64,000 nucleotides of DNA from Macrolepiota albuminosa (Eukaryota; Basidiomycota; Agaricomycetes; Agaricales; Agaricaceae), in contig JAMWFC010000046.1 in the NCBI GenBank assembly GCA_027475525.1, positions 930,001 to 994,000 of the forward strand, in the 5' to 3' direction. The position numbers were made by a program, and so were the translations under genes. The notes beneath the pieces are model-generated. The model saw only the letters and a list, made by a program, of their open reading frames with translations, searched no databases and had not been told where the DNA came from. This document shows positions 35,901 through 45,406 of the stretch, piece after piece. Each line of letters starts with the position of its first letter. The first letter of the stretch is position 1.

Positions 35901-36116
35901 AACGAACTGCAGCAGCCAGAGTATTGCAGACAAAGGTTTTGCCACATCCTCCAGCACTGTGAATGAATAGCATCCTGCCCAAATTGTTGTTCACTGAGTT
36001 TATGACAGCATTGAAAGTCTCCAGTTGTTCCACATTGAACTTGGCCTTGTTTTCCTCCACTCTTTGCTTGAGGTCCTCAACATCATAATTAGTTTCATCT
36101 TCCAAAAGTCTATTGC

Positions 36117-36167
36117 CTAGAAGATTGATCAGTATTCAAGTCAATCTCTTATGCAAATGCCAATTAC
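36117..36167 (-). other. Intron 2 of the Helitron gene (51 bp)
   Basis: On the minus strand the donor is CCAG|GTAATT and the acceptor TCTTCTAG|GCAATAG. Splicing joins NIVPG to NRLLEDE in frame, while reading through meets a stop after HKRLT. Confidence 0.75.
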
Positions 36168-37338
36168 CTGGAACTATATTCCAATTCTGTTGAGCCTCTG
36201 GCATGTTGGGAAAGTCTTTCAGAGTTTTCCCAAAATTCATCAAAGTGTCATTGATGAGATAAAGGCCATAGTCATAGACATCCTCATTGGTAAAGACTCG
36301 GTCCCTGTATTGCCTAGTATGTTCCAATCTGTGTTGAAGATCATCACAGATAGAATGTTTGAATTTGTCCCATAGAGCCTCAGGAGTGGCAGGAGCACAG
36401 TGGAATAGAATAGTGCAAAACAGCTGCCTGAGAGCTGATCCTAGTTGGATTGGAGCAGCTTCAGTGAGACACTGCCTCCATTCTGCATCATCCTCCAAAA
36501 GACCTAGAGCCTTGCAAGCTTCCTGATAAGTTGGATAGGTATGGCCATTGACTGTCCTGAGATCAGCCCATGAAGTTGCATTGGTTACAACAGTCAAGAG
36601 CATCCTGAGATAGAACCTTTCTCCCTGTCTTGGTGAAGCAAAATACATCCTTCCAATTGCTGTCCCTCTCTGCCTCTCCTTCCAACTCCGTTTAGATGCT
36701 TCATAAACAAACTTGGTTGGAAAGTTCTGATAAGTGGTGTTATTATTGGGAAACCTGGTATTGGCTTCAAACCAAGCTGTGAGTGCAGTCTTGTCTGCAT
36801 TAGGTCTAGCAGCCACCACCTGTATTGGTTCATCATCTGGGAAATAGACTTCATGCTGGTTTTCCAAGTGCACAGGCAATCTGTACACTGAAGGATATTC
36901 AGCATGCATGTTGAATTCAAAGATGTGCCAGCAAGCCTCAGGAGCAGAAATGTATCTGGCATCCAAGTGTTCCTTGATTTCATCCCTCTCCTCCCTAGCA
37001 ATCTCCAAAGTTGTCCTATCATGGCCCTTGTAGATGTACTTGTGAATGTATTTGATTGCATCCACTGAAGCACAGACTTCCACATTGATATGACATTGGA
37101 ATTTGGCTGAGAGATATGGATTGTATGGGACAACATTACGATTGTCATAACGACGACCATGCTTTTCAAAAAAGCGGCCATTGTTAGGTCTGGCATATTG
37201 GGGATAGCCATCATCACCATACTGTGTAGCTTCCTGAAATTCCTTGGGATATCTCTTGGAACATTTGCCATCTACCATGCACTTGGCATTGGGAAAATCT
37301 GCTCCACATGGACCATGAACCATATTGGTAGTAACAAC
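36168..37338 (-). CDS. Helitron gene, Rep domain exon
   Basis: This exon lies between two short introns. It starts with VVTTNMVHGPCGADFPNAKC and contains the region expected to hold the paired-tyrosine Rep motif (VCASVDAIKYIHKYIYKGHDRTT), typical of Helitrons: two tyrosines four residues apart with a following lysine. The tail reads ..PEAQQNWNIVPG. The frame is open over its whole length, so this copy is not badly decayed. Confidence 0.85.
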
Positions 37339-37388
37339 CTAATAACAAAGGTCAGTTACTGCATTGATAATTCAAGCAAAGCCAATAC
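37339..37388 (-). other. Intron 1 of the Helitron gene (50 bp)
   Basis: The donor is CAG|GTATTGG and the acceptor TTATTAG|GTTGTT on the minus strand. It joins QPQLYQ to VVTTNMVHG in frame; reading through meets a stop. Confidence 0.75.
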
Positions 37389-37843
37389 CTGATACAATTG
37401 AGGCTGAGTCACTGGATCAGGAATTTGAGCAGAAACAATAGTGTCCACATGAGCTGCATCTTTGATCTTGTCATGATGATGGAAAAAGATCAAGATATGT
37501 ATATGTGGAAGTCCCCTCTTTTGAAATTCAATGGTATGGACAGATGCCACACATTTTCCAAATAGACCATCTTTTATGTCCTTCAAAAGAGCATTCTTCT
37601 TGAGTTCAAATACTCTGGCAACAATATCTGGACGGTCAGAAGACCATCTTTTATGTCCTTCAAAAGAGCATTCTTCTTGAGTTCAAATACTCTGGCAACA
37701 ATATCTGGACGGTCAGAAGCTGTTTGCCTCTTCCATTAACCATAGGTTCCTTTAGCAGAGCCTCTTCAATTTCTGGCCACTTTGGATTGGCAGTCATGGT
37801 GATGAAGAGATCTGGTTTATGGAAATGCCTGCAAATAGCCATA
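37389..37843 (-). pseudogene. Helitron gene, HUH endonuclease exon
   Basis: The frame resumes after the solo LTR: AICRHFHKPDLFITMTANPKW, a family hallmark, then ..ASDRPDIVARVFELKKN, then VHTIEFQKRGLPHIHILIFF with the HUH motif (His-x-His near 37500). A 77-bp duplication (37564/37641) and a one-base shift near 37735 break the frame. The HUH histidines, which bind the catalytic metal, are present. Confidence 0.85.
37564..37717. repeat. Exact 77-bp-period duplication in the HUH exon
   Basis: The block agaccatcttttatgtcc at 37564 recurs at 37641. Confidence 0.92.
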
Positions 37844-38130
37844 TGTCACGACCCCTCCCCTTCGGGCCCACCCCGGGACACCCCCGGAACACCCTCCGGG
37901 ACCCTCCCTCCGACCCCACAGGACACGCCCCGCCATCACGACCGCCGACACCGCCATCACGCGCATCAAGGACCGCCATCAGCCGTCCCCAGCCCCGATC
38001 AACGATCAGATCACGCGACTCGTGCCGGCCATCACGCATCACGCATCACGGCTCCATCCGCGCCAATTGATCGCGCGCCCCACATGCGCGATCCCGGTAT
38101 ACAGCCCCTGCCGCTACTCAATGACCCCCG

Positions 38131-38284
38131 GAACCCCGAGACCCGGTCCCGTAGTACTTATAGCGTAGTCCCTTGTTGTATTCGCTAGTCTTGATATTAC
38201 ATACCCGGAACCCCGAGACCCGGTCCCGTAGTACTTATAGCGTAGTCCCTTGTTGTATTCGCTAGTCTTGATATTACATACTTT
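38131..38284. repeat. Exact 77-bp-period duplication in LTR-E (first)
   Basis: The block gaaccccgagacccgg at 38131 recurs at 38208. Confidence 0.92.
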
Positions 38285-38320
38285 GCATAACTGTTACTTT
38301 GGATATTGCGTGCCCTCTTG

Positions 38321-38474
38321 TTTGACTGGTACGCCTCGTTTGGTACGCTTCGACTGGCACGCCTTAGTATTCGCGTGCTATAAGCTTTGGTACGCACTTT
38401 GACTGGTACGCCTCGTTTGGTACGCTTCGACTGGCACGCCTTAGTATTCGCGTGCTATAAGCTTTGGTACGCAC
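38321..38474. repeat. Exact 77-bp-period duplication in LTR-E (second)
   Basis: The block tttgactggtacgcctcg at 38321 recurs at 38398. Confidence 0.92.
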
Positions 38475-38726
38475 TTCGCAACTCTTAAGTTACTAACTTG
38501 GTCTCGTCTTAGAACCTCCGGTTCACGACTCGACCCCCTCTAACCCCAGTTACCTCCAACCCAAAACCCCCGGACTCGAGTTCCCTATCCCAGGATTACC
38601 CCTGCCCTCGTCTTGAACCCCGGAGTCCTAGCCCCGGAGTTCCAGACACCCGAGTATCTGTAGATCAAGTCCGCATCGTAAGGGCGTCGCTTTCCCGGAA
38701 AGCCCCCGATTCAGCGGAACCTGACA

Positions 38727-40959
38727 CCATAGAGTCCTGGAATAATTGCTGCATGTGTCGTTCACTTCCAACATGAGAAGAGGGAAGGACTACCCATCGG
38801 CTTTGCCTGCGTAAGTCTTCATCTCCAGCAGCCGCATCGACCACTCCTTGATACACTTCAGCCCTAATCTTCTTTTGATTGTGCTGGACCCAATTGAGCT
38901 TGTTCTGCTCAGTTGATGCCCATGCATCCACAACATATTGCTGAAACAGTCTGCCACTCCAAAGCAATGCAGCATTAGCTTCCAAAGCTCTTTGCTGCAG
39001 CCTATATGCATAATATGCAGTTTGGCTAACTTTTTTGGCTCTTTGTTCTCCTGCTGGTCCAAATTGAGATTGAATATCAGTGTGAAATCCAGGTTCTCCA
39101 GTTGGAAATATGATAGTGTAATGCAGAGGAGTGTAATAGGGGTGTAGATGGCTGATTCGCTTCAATTGACCTCCATGCAGATGCAGGACTATGTCACGGT
39201 GATCTGATCGTTCTTCAGAACCATCTCCTGGTATAATTGCAGCAACTCCTTCCTGTTCATTAGGGTTGTTATAGCGTCGATGGTCTCCAAAGTCAGCTCT
39301 AAGTTGAACAGAAAGCCTTTGTGGTTGGCCTTCAGGAACTTCTGTCATAATCTGCTTTGCAAGCTTGTATAAGCCAATAAAGGGATTGACTTTATGAAGC
39401 ATATCCTGCAAAGAGGCCATTATCTGAGGATCCAATCTAGGATTGCTTCTCTGACGAAAAGCCAATTGTTGATTGTGATCATAGAAGTAGAGTTGTGCAT
39501 ACACAGGATGATCACCTTCAGTTGGAAGCAAAGCACCTGTCAGATGATGGAGCTCTCCATTAATCCTAAAGCTGTATGGTTCTGGAGCATTCATAATCGC
39601 ATGATCAATTTTGACTCCCAGAGATGTAAATGCAAAGGCTGCATTGTATTGGCGAATAGATGCTTTGAAAGCATCAGAAAGGGGGTGCTGGCCTTGGAGT
39701 AGGTCAATCAGTTCTGGGGGTGCATCTGCAAGTCTGGGCAAATCGATCTGGCCTTGTAGACAGCACATGCCAAACTTTTTATGATGTCTAGTAGAATTGG
39801 TGAGCTTTTCAGCATCCCAATGTAGAGCCTGACAGTGTGGACATATGACATCCATAAGACCAAGATAATGTGCTGAGGGTTCATCTATATAAGGCTGTCT
39901 TCCTCTTGGCAAAGCATTTATGCCTTGAATATGATCAACCCTTGGTAGCATAGGAGGTGCTGGTAGATTTTGCACAGGTGGATCCACATATTCCAAGTCC
40001 TCCTCCATATCCTCAGCAGGATTATTTCTAGGATCTTCTGGTAGGACTCTATGATGCTCCTCTACTACTGCTTGTGCCAATTCCTGTTGCCTCTGTTGTT
40101 CTTGAACCATAGCCATATGTCTCAGCCTTTCCTGCTCTTGTAATTCTGCTAGTGTGGAAGCTGGCAGAGATGGCATAGAATTCTGTACAGATACATTTCT
40201 GACTCTTCTAAATGCCAGAGCAGGTAGGGGTGGCACCATAGGCATAGGATTCTGTAAAGGAGTGTTCCATCCTTCAGGCAGAACAGTTTCAGGAATGTCC
40301 ACAGGAAGTGGAGCAATAGTAGGCAGGTTGTCTCTTCTATGTATAGGAAGAGGGAGAGCAGGTAGAAGTGGTACCATTCTGGGCCTATTGTTTCTTCTGG
40401 ATGTAGAAACAGGTAGAGGTGGCACCATTCTAGGTATAGGATTCTGTAAAGGTCCATCCCATCCTTCAGGCAAAAGAGTTTGAGGAATGACAATAGCAAA
40501 TGGATCCTGAGCAACAATAGGCATATTCCCAGACTCTCTACCCCCAGACCCTATACCCCCAGACTCTCCTCCCCCAATCCCTATACCCCCAGACTCTCCT
40601 CCCCCAGACTCTCTATCCCTAGACTCTATACCCCCAGACCCTATACCCCCAGACTCTCTATCCCCAGACTCTCTACCCTCAGTTCCTTCAGTTTGAGGAA
40701 TGACAATAGCAAATGGATCCTGAGCAACAATAGGCATATTTCCAGACTCTCTACCCCCAGACTCTCTATCCCCAGACCCTATACCCCCAGACTCTCTATC
40801 CCCAGTTCCAAAATGAAGTGGTATAACCACAGAAGTAGATCTTCTACTTCTATGTGCACGACGATCATCAGGATCAGTCATTTGCAACTGTTGAAGCCTG
40901 CTTTCAATCCTAGCCTGCTGTCTTTGACCTTCAGGAGTACTGGGTTCAGAATGAGTAGT
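38727..40959 (-). CDS. Helitron gene, N-terminal and Helitron-like domain exon
   Basis: This long open frame begins around RQSSTTHSEPSTPEGQ (about 40959, possibly after an upstream intron ending TTTAG). It has a low-complexity region of GDRESGG/RESGNMPIV repeats (40780-40490), proline-rich linkers, a CPHCQALHW zinc-ribbon-like motif near 39845 with CC about 40 residues later, and the Helitron-like N-terminal core (HLHPYYTPLHYTIIFPTGE, about 39150-39090). It ends at ..QLFQDSM, where LTR-E enters. No internal stop is present over more than 700 codons, so the element was recently active. Confidence 0.85.
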
Positions 40960-41079
40960 TGAAGATTGCCTAAATTATTGATTTTTTAAGCATTTCAATA
41001 GTTCAAACTCTTTAAAAGTTACATACATGATGATATATCTAGTATATCAATAGCTAGATGTTGTCAAGCTTTCACTAAT

Positions 41080-41480
41080 AAGCTGAATTCAATGTTTATT
41101 AGCATTGAACAATAATAAATGAACTGATACTAACTGTTTGTAGTGTTAAATAAGCTGAATTGAATATGTATTAGCATTGATCAATAATAAATAAACCAAT
41201 ACTTACTTTGTTGTAATGATTTCGGATTTGTTTGTAGTGTCAAATACTATTTGTAGTGTCAAATAAGCTGAATTAGCATTAATCAATAATAAACAAACCA
41301 ACACTTACTTTGTTGTAACGATTTCGGAATTGTTTGTAGCTGAATTGAATGTTTATTAATTGATCAATAATAAATAAGCCAATACTTACTTTGTTGTAAA
41401 TTTGTTTGTAGTGTCAAATAAGCTGAATTCAACGTTTGTAAACATAAATCAATCAATCAACAAATTGACACTTACTTTGT
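41080..41480. repeat. Diverged ~100-bp tandem array in the Helitron 5' flank
   Basis: About four units share gctgaattgaatgtttatt, a gatcaataataaa segment and acttactttgttgta. Each unit carries, on the minus strand, a splice-donor-like AAAGTAAGT. Confidence 0.75.
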
Positions 41481-41798
41481 TTGTAGTGTCTTCTCACTAC
41501 AACGGTGAATTTCGAGTTTGTTTGGTCATGTGTGGTCAAAGAGCACGCAAGGCGTGAAAAGTAGTGTCCACTAAATCGCGTTTGGCCTCTTCTCATCCGG
41601 ACACCTTCAAAAAATGTCCAAACATAGTATTTATATTAATATTAAAGTTTACAATATATATTTTTTATTTTTTATACTCTAAGTACTAAAATTGAGACTC
41701 TCAGTACGAAAATGAGATGTCGTTACCCAAAAAGGAAGGTTCTTGGTCAGCCTTGGTCAGCATTAGTTTTTCCCAGGCGTCGTCCCATATATTATAGA
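41481..41798. other. Helitron 5' end region and a decayed dispersed repeat
   Basis: CpG-containing sequence to about 41640 may hold the Helitron 5' terminus. The part at 41735-41798 (ggttcttggtcagcc..catatattatag) is the same leader that precedes the decayed hairpin repeats at 25127 and 25846. Confidence 0.5.
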
Positions 41799-42820
41799 TT
41801 TTAAAATATTTACTCATTGAGACACTTTTTTGAGCATCTCTAATTTTGGTATTCAGTACTTTGTATGTCCTCTATTTGCTTTGATAACTGCTTGAATCTT
41901 TCTAGGCATGCTTTTTATCAGTTCTTGGCATATGTATTTTATTTTACTCCTTTGCAACTCTCTCCTATAATTCATGCACACTATGAGGAGGTATTTCATA
42001 TTGCCTAAGTTGCTCCTTGAAGAGATGTTCAATAGGGTTGAAATCAGGAAATTGAGCTGGCCACCAAAGGACATCAAAGTTGTTGTCTTCAAACCACTTG
42101 TCAGCCCTTTTGGAGTTGTGTTTGGGGTCATTGTCCTGTTGAAAGTAGCAGGCACCCTCCTCCATCTCCAACTTCTCAAAGCTCTCCTTTGCTCCATCAT
42201 CCAAAATTTTCACAGTATTGCTCTGCATTCATGATCCCCACTACCTCCACAAGCTTTCCTACCCCATTCCAATCTATACAGCTCCATATCATGAGATTAT
42301 TCCATCCTCCATGTTTCACAGTAGGTGTAGTTGTTTGGTCTGAAATGCCTTCTCCTTATAGCTTCTGCACATACTGCTTCCCATCTGACCCAATCCTGTT
42401 AATCTTTGTCTCATCTGTCCACAACACCCTTTTCCAGTCCTCTATAGTCTAGTTCTAATGCTACTGAGCTTATTTAAGCCATAGTTGTCAATGTCTAGCT
42501 TTGAGCATAGGAACTTTTCTGTTGGTAGTAGACCAATACCTCTTCTCCTTCAACACATTCTGGACAGTCTGGAGAGAAATAGGGTTGGAAATGATGTTGT
42601 TGATCAAATTGGTGGCCTGGACAGCTGTATCAAGTCTCCCAGTTGAGATTTGTCAAACAATAGCCTGTTTATCACATGGAGTAAGCTTAGCAGGACGGCC
42701 TCCAGGATGGTTTTCCTTCTCCATCTCCAACTGTCTATCAATCCTCCCAATAGTAGACTTCTCTAGACCAGTTTGAGCCCCAATCTGATGCAGAAGATAC
42801 CCTTGAGTAAGAAGAGAAGC

Positions 42821-43396
42821 TGTCAGGGGACTCTTCATTTCTTCCTTTTCTCACTCCTTATCTCTTCACTCTCCTTCCATTCATTCTCTTATTTCCTCTG
42901 ACATTATTTCATTTTACTGTTTCTATTCTTTCAACACTATCTGTTAGTACTACTCTCAGCCCTTGAGATGCTCTGATACATTATTTCATTTTACTGTTTC
43001 TATTCTTTCAACACTATCTGTTAGTACTACTCTCAGCCCTTGAGATGCTCTGATTCTTTAGCCACCATTCAGACAAGTGTGGGCCCACTCAGCACCGCTT
43101 CCAGACCGCTTATATAAGCCAGAGTTTGCCAGAGTTTGCCCCTTATTTGTACAAGTGTTTGTGTAGGCAATTTTTGAGTTTTTAAGGTTTTGTTGTACTG
43201 TACAGTTGTTTCTCATGCTTCAGAGGCCCCAGAAGCGTCCAACCTGGCATAGGGAATCCCTAGACTTGTTCTCTTTGGATCTCCCTCTGCCAGGTGAGTA
43301 GCTACCTTGATATTGTCAGTATATATTCTAATACACTTTGGATCTCCCTCTGCCAGCTGTGTGACTGAGCCACAGCCTCTAGAGGTTGCCCTTACA
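42821..43396 (-). repeat. LTR-B solo LTR in the Tc1 transposase (TSD GAAGC)
   Basis: This 576-bp unit (499 bp without its 77-bp duplication) runs TGTCAGGGGACTC to ..GTTGCCCTTACA. GAAGC repeats at 42816-42820 and 43397-43401. It lies within the codons before the transposase helix-turn-helix. Confidence 0.92.
42901..43054. repeat. Exact 77-bp-period duplication in LTR-B
   Basis: The block acattatttcattttactg at 42901 recurs at 42978. The other LTR-B copies have it once. Confidence 0.92.
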
Positions 43397-43797
43397 GAAG
43401 CAACAGTAGAGCATTGTGCAGGAGGAATAGATTTTATGATAGTGGTTGAAGGTCAAGATGTGGTTTAACTAGCTTGAACTACTCCCAAATATATCTAAAC
43501 ATGGTCACATGACTTTGTTTATATTCCCACATGCAACTTACTCTTTATTTCTGAGTAAAATAGGGATAAACCTGAAAAATTAGAGATGCTCAAAAAACTG
43601 TCCCAATGAGTGAATATTTTAAAATGGCTATTGCACCATCAGTTTTGATTTCAATTACATAAAGTTAGGTTTGTTTTGTAGCTACAATGCCATAGTATTT
43701 TACATGATTTAATCAGGATTTTAAATACTTCTCATCTTTCATGCCAATATCATCTTTTAAAAAGTATGAAATATTGGGACAGTTTTTTGAGCCACTG

Positions 43798-44493
43798 TAT
43801 CATAATAACTACTCACCTGGCAGAGAGAGATCCAAAGAGAAAAAGTCTAGGGATTCCCTATGCCAGGTTTGTTAAGATCCACATGTGTCATAGCACCATG
43901 CACACTAATTGTTACCATCAGGGTCACACTCAGGGCTGGATGGAATATATTATATGATGGGAGTGACAATCACCCTCAGTCATTATATAGAGACTGAGGG
44001 TGAGCACACAGTTTACCTAGAGAATAATGAACAAACTAACTTATGCATACTATAGAGTAACCTCTGTGTTTATTAGGTATGTGAATAGAGTCATTATATG
44101 GAGACTGAGGAGTAACCTCTGTGTTTATTAGATGTGCACTTCTAACAAGGTTGGACACTTCTGGAGCCTCTGAATATGAGAAACAACTGTATAGTACAAC
44201 GAAACCTTAAAAACTCAAAAATTGCATACACAAACAATTGCACAAATAAAGGGCAAATTCTGGTAAACTCTGGCTTATGTAATTGGTCTGGAAGCAGTGC
44301 TGAAGGGCCCACACTTGTCTGAATGGTAGCTAAAGAATCAGAGCACCTCAAGAGCTGAAAATAGTACTAACAAATAGTGTTGAAAGAATAGAAACAGTAA
44401 AATAAGATAATGTCAGAAGAAATAAGAGAATGAATGAAAGGAGAGTGAAGAAATAAGGAGCAAAAGAAAGAAGAAATGAGGAGTCCTCTGACA
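43798..44493 (+). repeat. Older LTR-B copy, split by Tc1 and by LTR-C
   Basis: LTR-B sequence starts abruptly at the Tc1 border (tcataataactactcacctgg, homologous to an internal position). It is interrupted by LTR-C at 43870-44147 and ends ..GTCCTCTGACA at 44493. Confidence 0.82.
43870..44147 (+). repeat. LTR-C (copia) solo LTR in LTR-B (TSD AGGTT)
   Basis: This 278-bp unit runs TGTTAAGATCC to ..CACTTCTAACA and is the inverse of 1127-1415. AGGTT repeats at 43865-43869 and 44148-44152. Confidence 0.92.
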
Positions 44494-44960
44494 GCCTCAA
44501 TGATTGAATATTTTGTTTGATTTATTAATCAGCAAGTTCTTGTCCAAATCACATGATCTATACATCATTATAAAGCCAAGATGCACTTGTATGTCATGCA
44601 ATTTTCTACAATTTTTTGCTTAGGTAATTGTTGCACACCATGTGAATCTTTCCAAAAAAGCCAAACATTGGGGCAGTTCTTTGAGCCAGCAATTTCAGTC
44701 CTTTTGTCGCGTTCGTCTTCCATCGGTCAGCGTTCCTGTGTCCACGGCCCTCATTTTTGTATTCCAGTCAGCTTTTGAGTCCCCATCCTTGACAGCCTGC
44801 CCATATGTAGATGTGACTTACAACTCTGTCAGTATTCATGGATCATTTGTGTGCAAGGATAAGGATATTTTCAAATTTTGAAATTATTTTATTGTGTGTC
44901 TAATTGTGTGTGTACTGCTACTTTAGTAGTGGGGTCTTGGAATTTTCCAGGTCTTGCATT
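44494..44960. other. Intergenic sequence, nothing recognised
   Basis: It is AT-rich at first, with a CpG-containing patch at 44700-44770. No coding pattern is convincing. Confidence 0.4.
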
Positions 44961-45085
44961 TTGTTACACGAGCTATGATTCATGCTTTCAGCATGAATAT
45001 TGTAGCTCATTTTTCCAAACCTCCTGCCCAACTAAGCCTCTACCCTAACCTCACTTTGTTCAGTTAGGGCTCCAAATATGTATAC
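44961..45085. repeat. Decayed hairpin plus palindromic minisatellite unit
   Basis: It is a C-to-T-mutated version of the 27.4 kb unit (gagctatgattcatgctttcagcatgaat..) followed by one CCCTAACC..GGTTAGGG-like palindrome (45046-45070, one arm mutated). Confidence 0.7.
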
Positions 45086-45406
45086 TGTGGTTAATGTATG
45101 CTATGCACCCTCTCAGGCTACGAAAGTGACCGGGGAGGAAGACGAAGATCCGCCGAAAATGAGAGGTACCTGAAATTGGATGACGTGATGAGATCCAGGG
45201 CAGTGTACCTAGTGAAGGCACAAGGAGAGAACGGAACGGCGGGTCCGGAAACTGGGGCGCGATGTATTTATACTCATAAGTCAGTCAATCAGGGTGTTTG
45301 TTATCAGCCTGTCCACGCCTGTCAATGAGTTCTGCCAGCGATAATTTTTCAATTTCGGACATTTCACGGAATAACAAAATCCATGCGCACACCTAGATTG
45401 AAGGCT
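45086..45406. other. CpG-rich intergenic sequence
   Basis: This is the 3' side of the OB-fold gene. A possible exon-like scrap (ATKVTGEEDEDPPKM after an AG at about 45115, plus strand) is too short to support a gene. Confidence 0.35.

Larger units (their letters stand above)
34512..36116 (-). pseudogene. Helitron gene, Pif1-family helicase part
   Basis: Following intron 2, the frame reads NRLLEDETNYDVEDLKQ, then Walker A at about 35960-35934 (HSAGGCGKTFVCNTLAAA). It continues in the frame 35813-34512 with VASSGIAALLLEGGRTAHS, the DEVPMQ box, GGDFRQTLPVVPHG, MTINKSQGQSVKHVGLDL and finally YVALSRCTSGDRIKVIL. These are the expected ordered Pif1 helicase motifs. The enzyme unwinds DNA during rolling-circle transposition. 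Two 77-bp duplications (35747/35824 and 34564/34641) disturb it, and a one-base shift also remains between AAAVRS and VALCVASSG. A near-repeat lies just past the stop. Confidence 0.85.
37844..38726. repeat. LTR-E solo LTR inside the Helitron gene (TSD CCATA)
   Basis: This GC- and CpG-rich 883-bp unit (729 bp without its two 77-bp duplications) runs TGTCACGACCC to ..GGAACCTGACA, with TGTCA/TGACA inverted ends. CCATA is repeated at 37839-37843 and 38727-38731. Removing it plus one CCATA joins QDSM to AICRHFHK in frame, showing a clean insertion into coding sequence. Confidence 0.93.
34230..41640 (-). mobile_element. Near-complete Helitron (relic 3), minus strand
   Basis: The element carries a single large Rep-helicase gene (about 40926 to 34512) with flanking non-coding sequence. 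The left (3') flank at 34290-34512 contains a ~113-bp near-tandem repeat. The right (5') flank holds a ~100-bp tandem array (41080-41480). Near 41600 a palindrome-like segment (ggacacctt..aaaaaatgtcc) may be close to the 5' terminus. I could not fix the TC and CTRR ends, so the outer coordinates are approximate. Confidence 0.65.
41860..43440 (-). pseudogene. Tc1-like DDE transposase, interrupted
   Basis: From 43440, across the LTR-B insertion, the frame gives an N-terminal helix-turn-helix (GAQTGLEKSTIGRIDRQLE, then GGRPAKLT), the first catalytic aspartate in WTDETKIN (about 42410), the second in QDNDPKHNS (about 42120) and the distal acidic residue in PDFNPIEHL (about 42040). It ends ..IQAVIKANRGHTKY at about 41860. 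This is a complete Tc1-family domain order of about 340 residues. Several stops (for example after LKARH, about 42495) and shifts mean it is inactive even without the LTR. Confidence 0.82.
41799..43797 (-). mobile_element. Tc1/mariner element with long terminal inverted repeats
   Basis: The right end at 43797 reads ..TTTTTTGAGCCACTG followed by TA. Its ~250-bp inverted repeat is matched by the left ends at 24482 and, partly, here (from 41799; the outer left part is missing). The TA at 43798-43799 lies in LTR-B sequence, so the element inserted into an older LTR-B. It is in turn interrupted by a younger LTR-B at 42821-43396. Confidence 0.75.

Noticed and set aside
40480..40962. Plus-strand frame of RLSTPRP-type repeats
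   Set aside because: It is the antisense shadow of the repetitive DRESGG region of the Helitron protein.
45098..45328. Plus-strand 76-codon gene
   Set aside because: It is arginine/glycine-rich in CpG-rich intergenic sequence, with no splice support or recognisable pattern.
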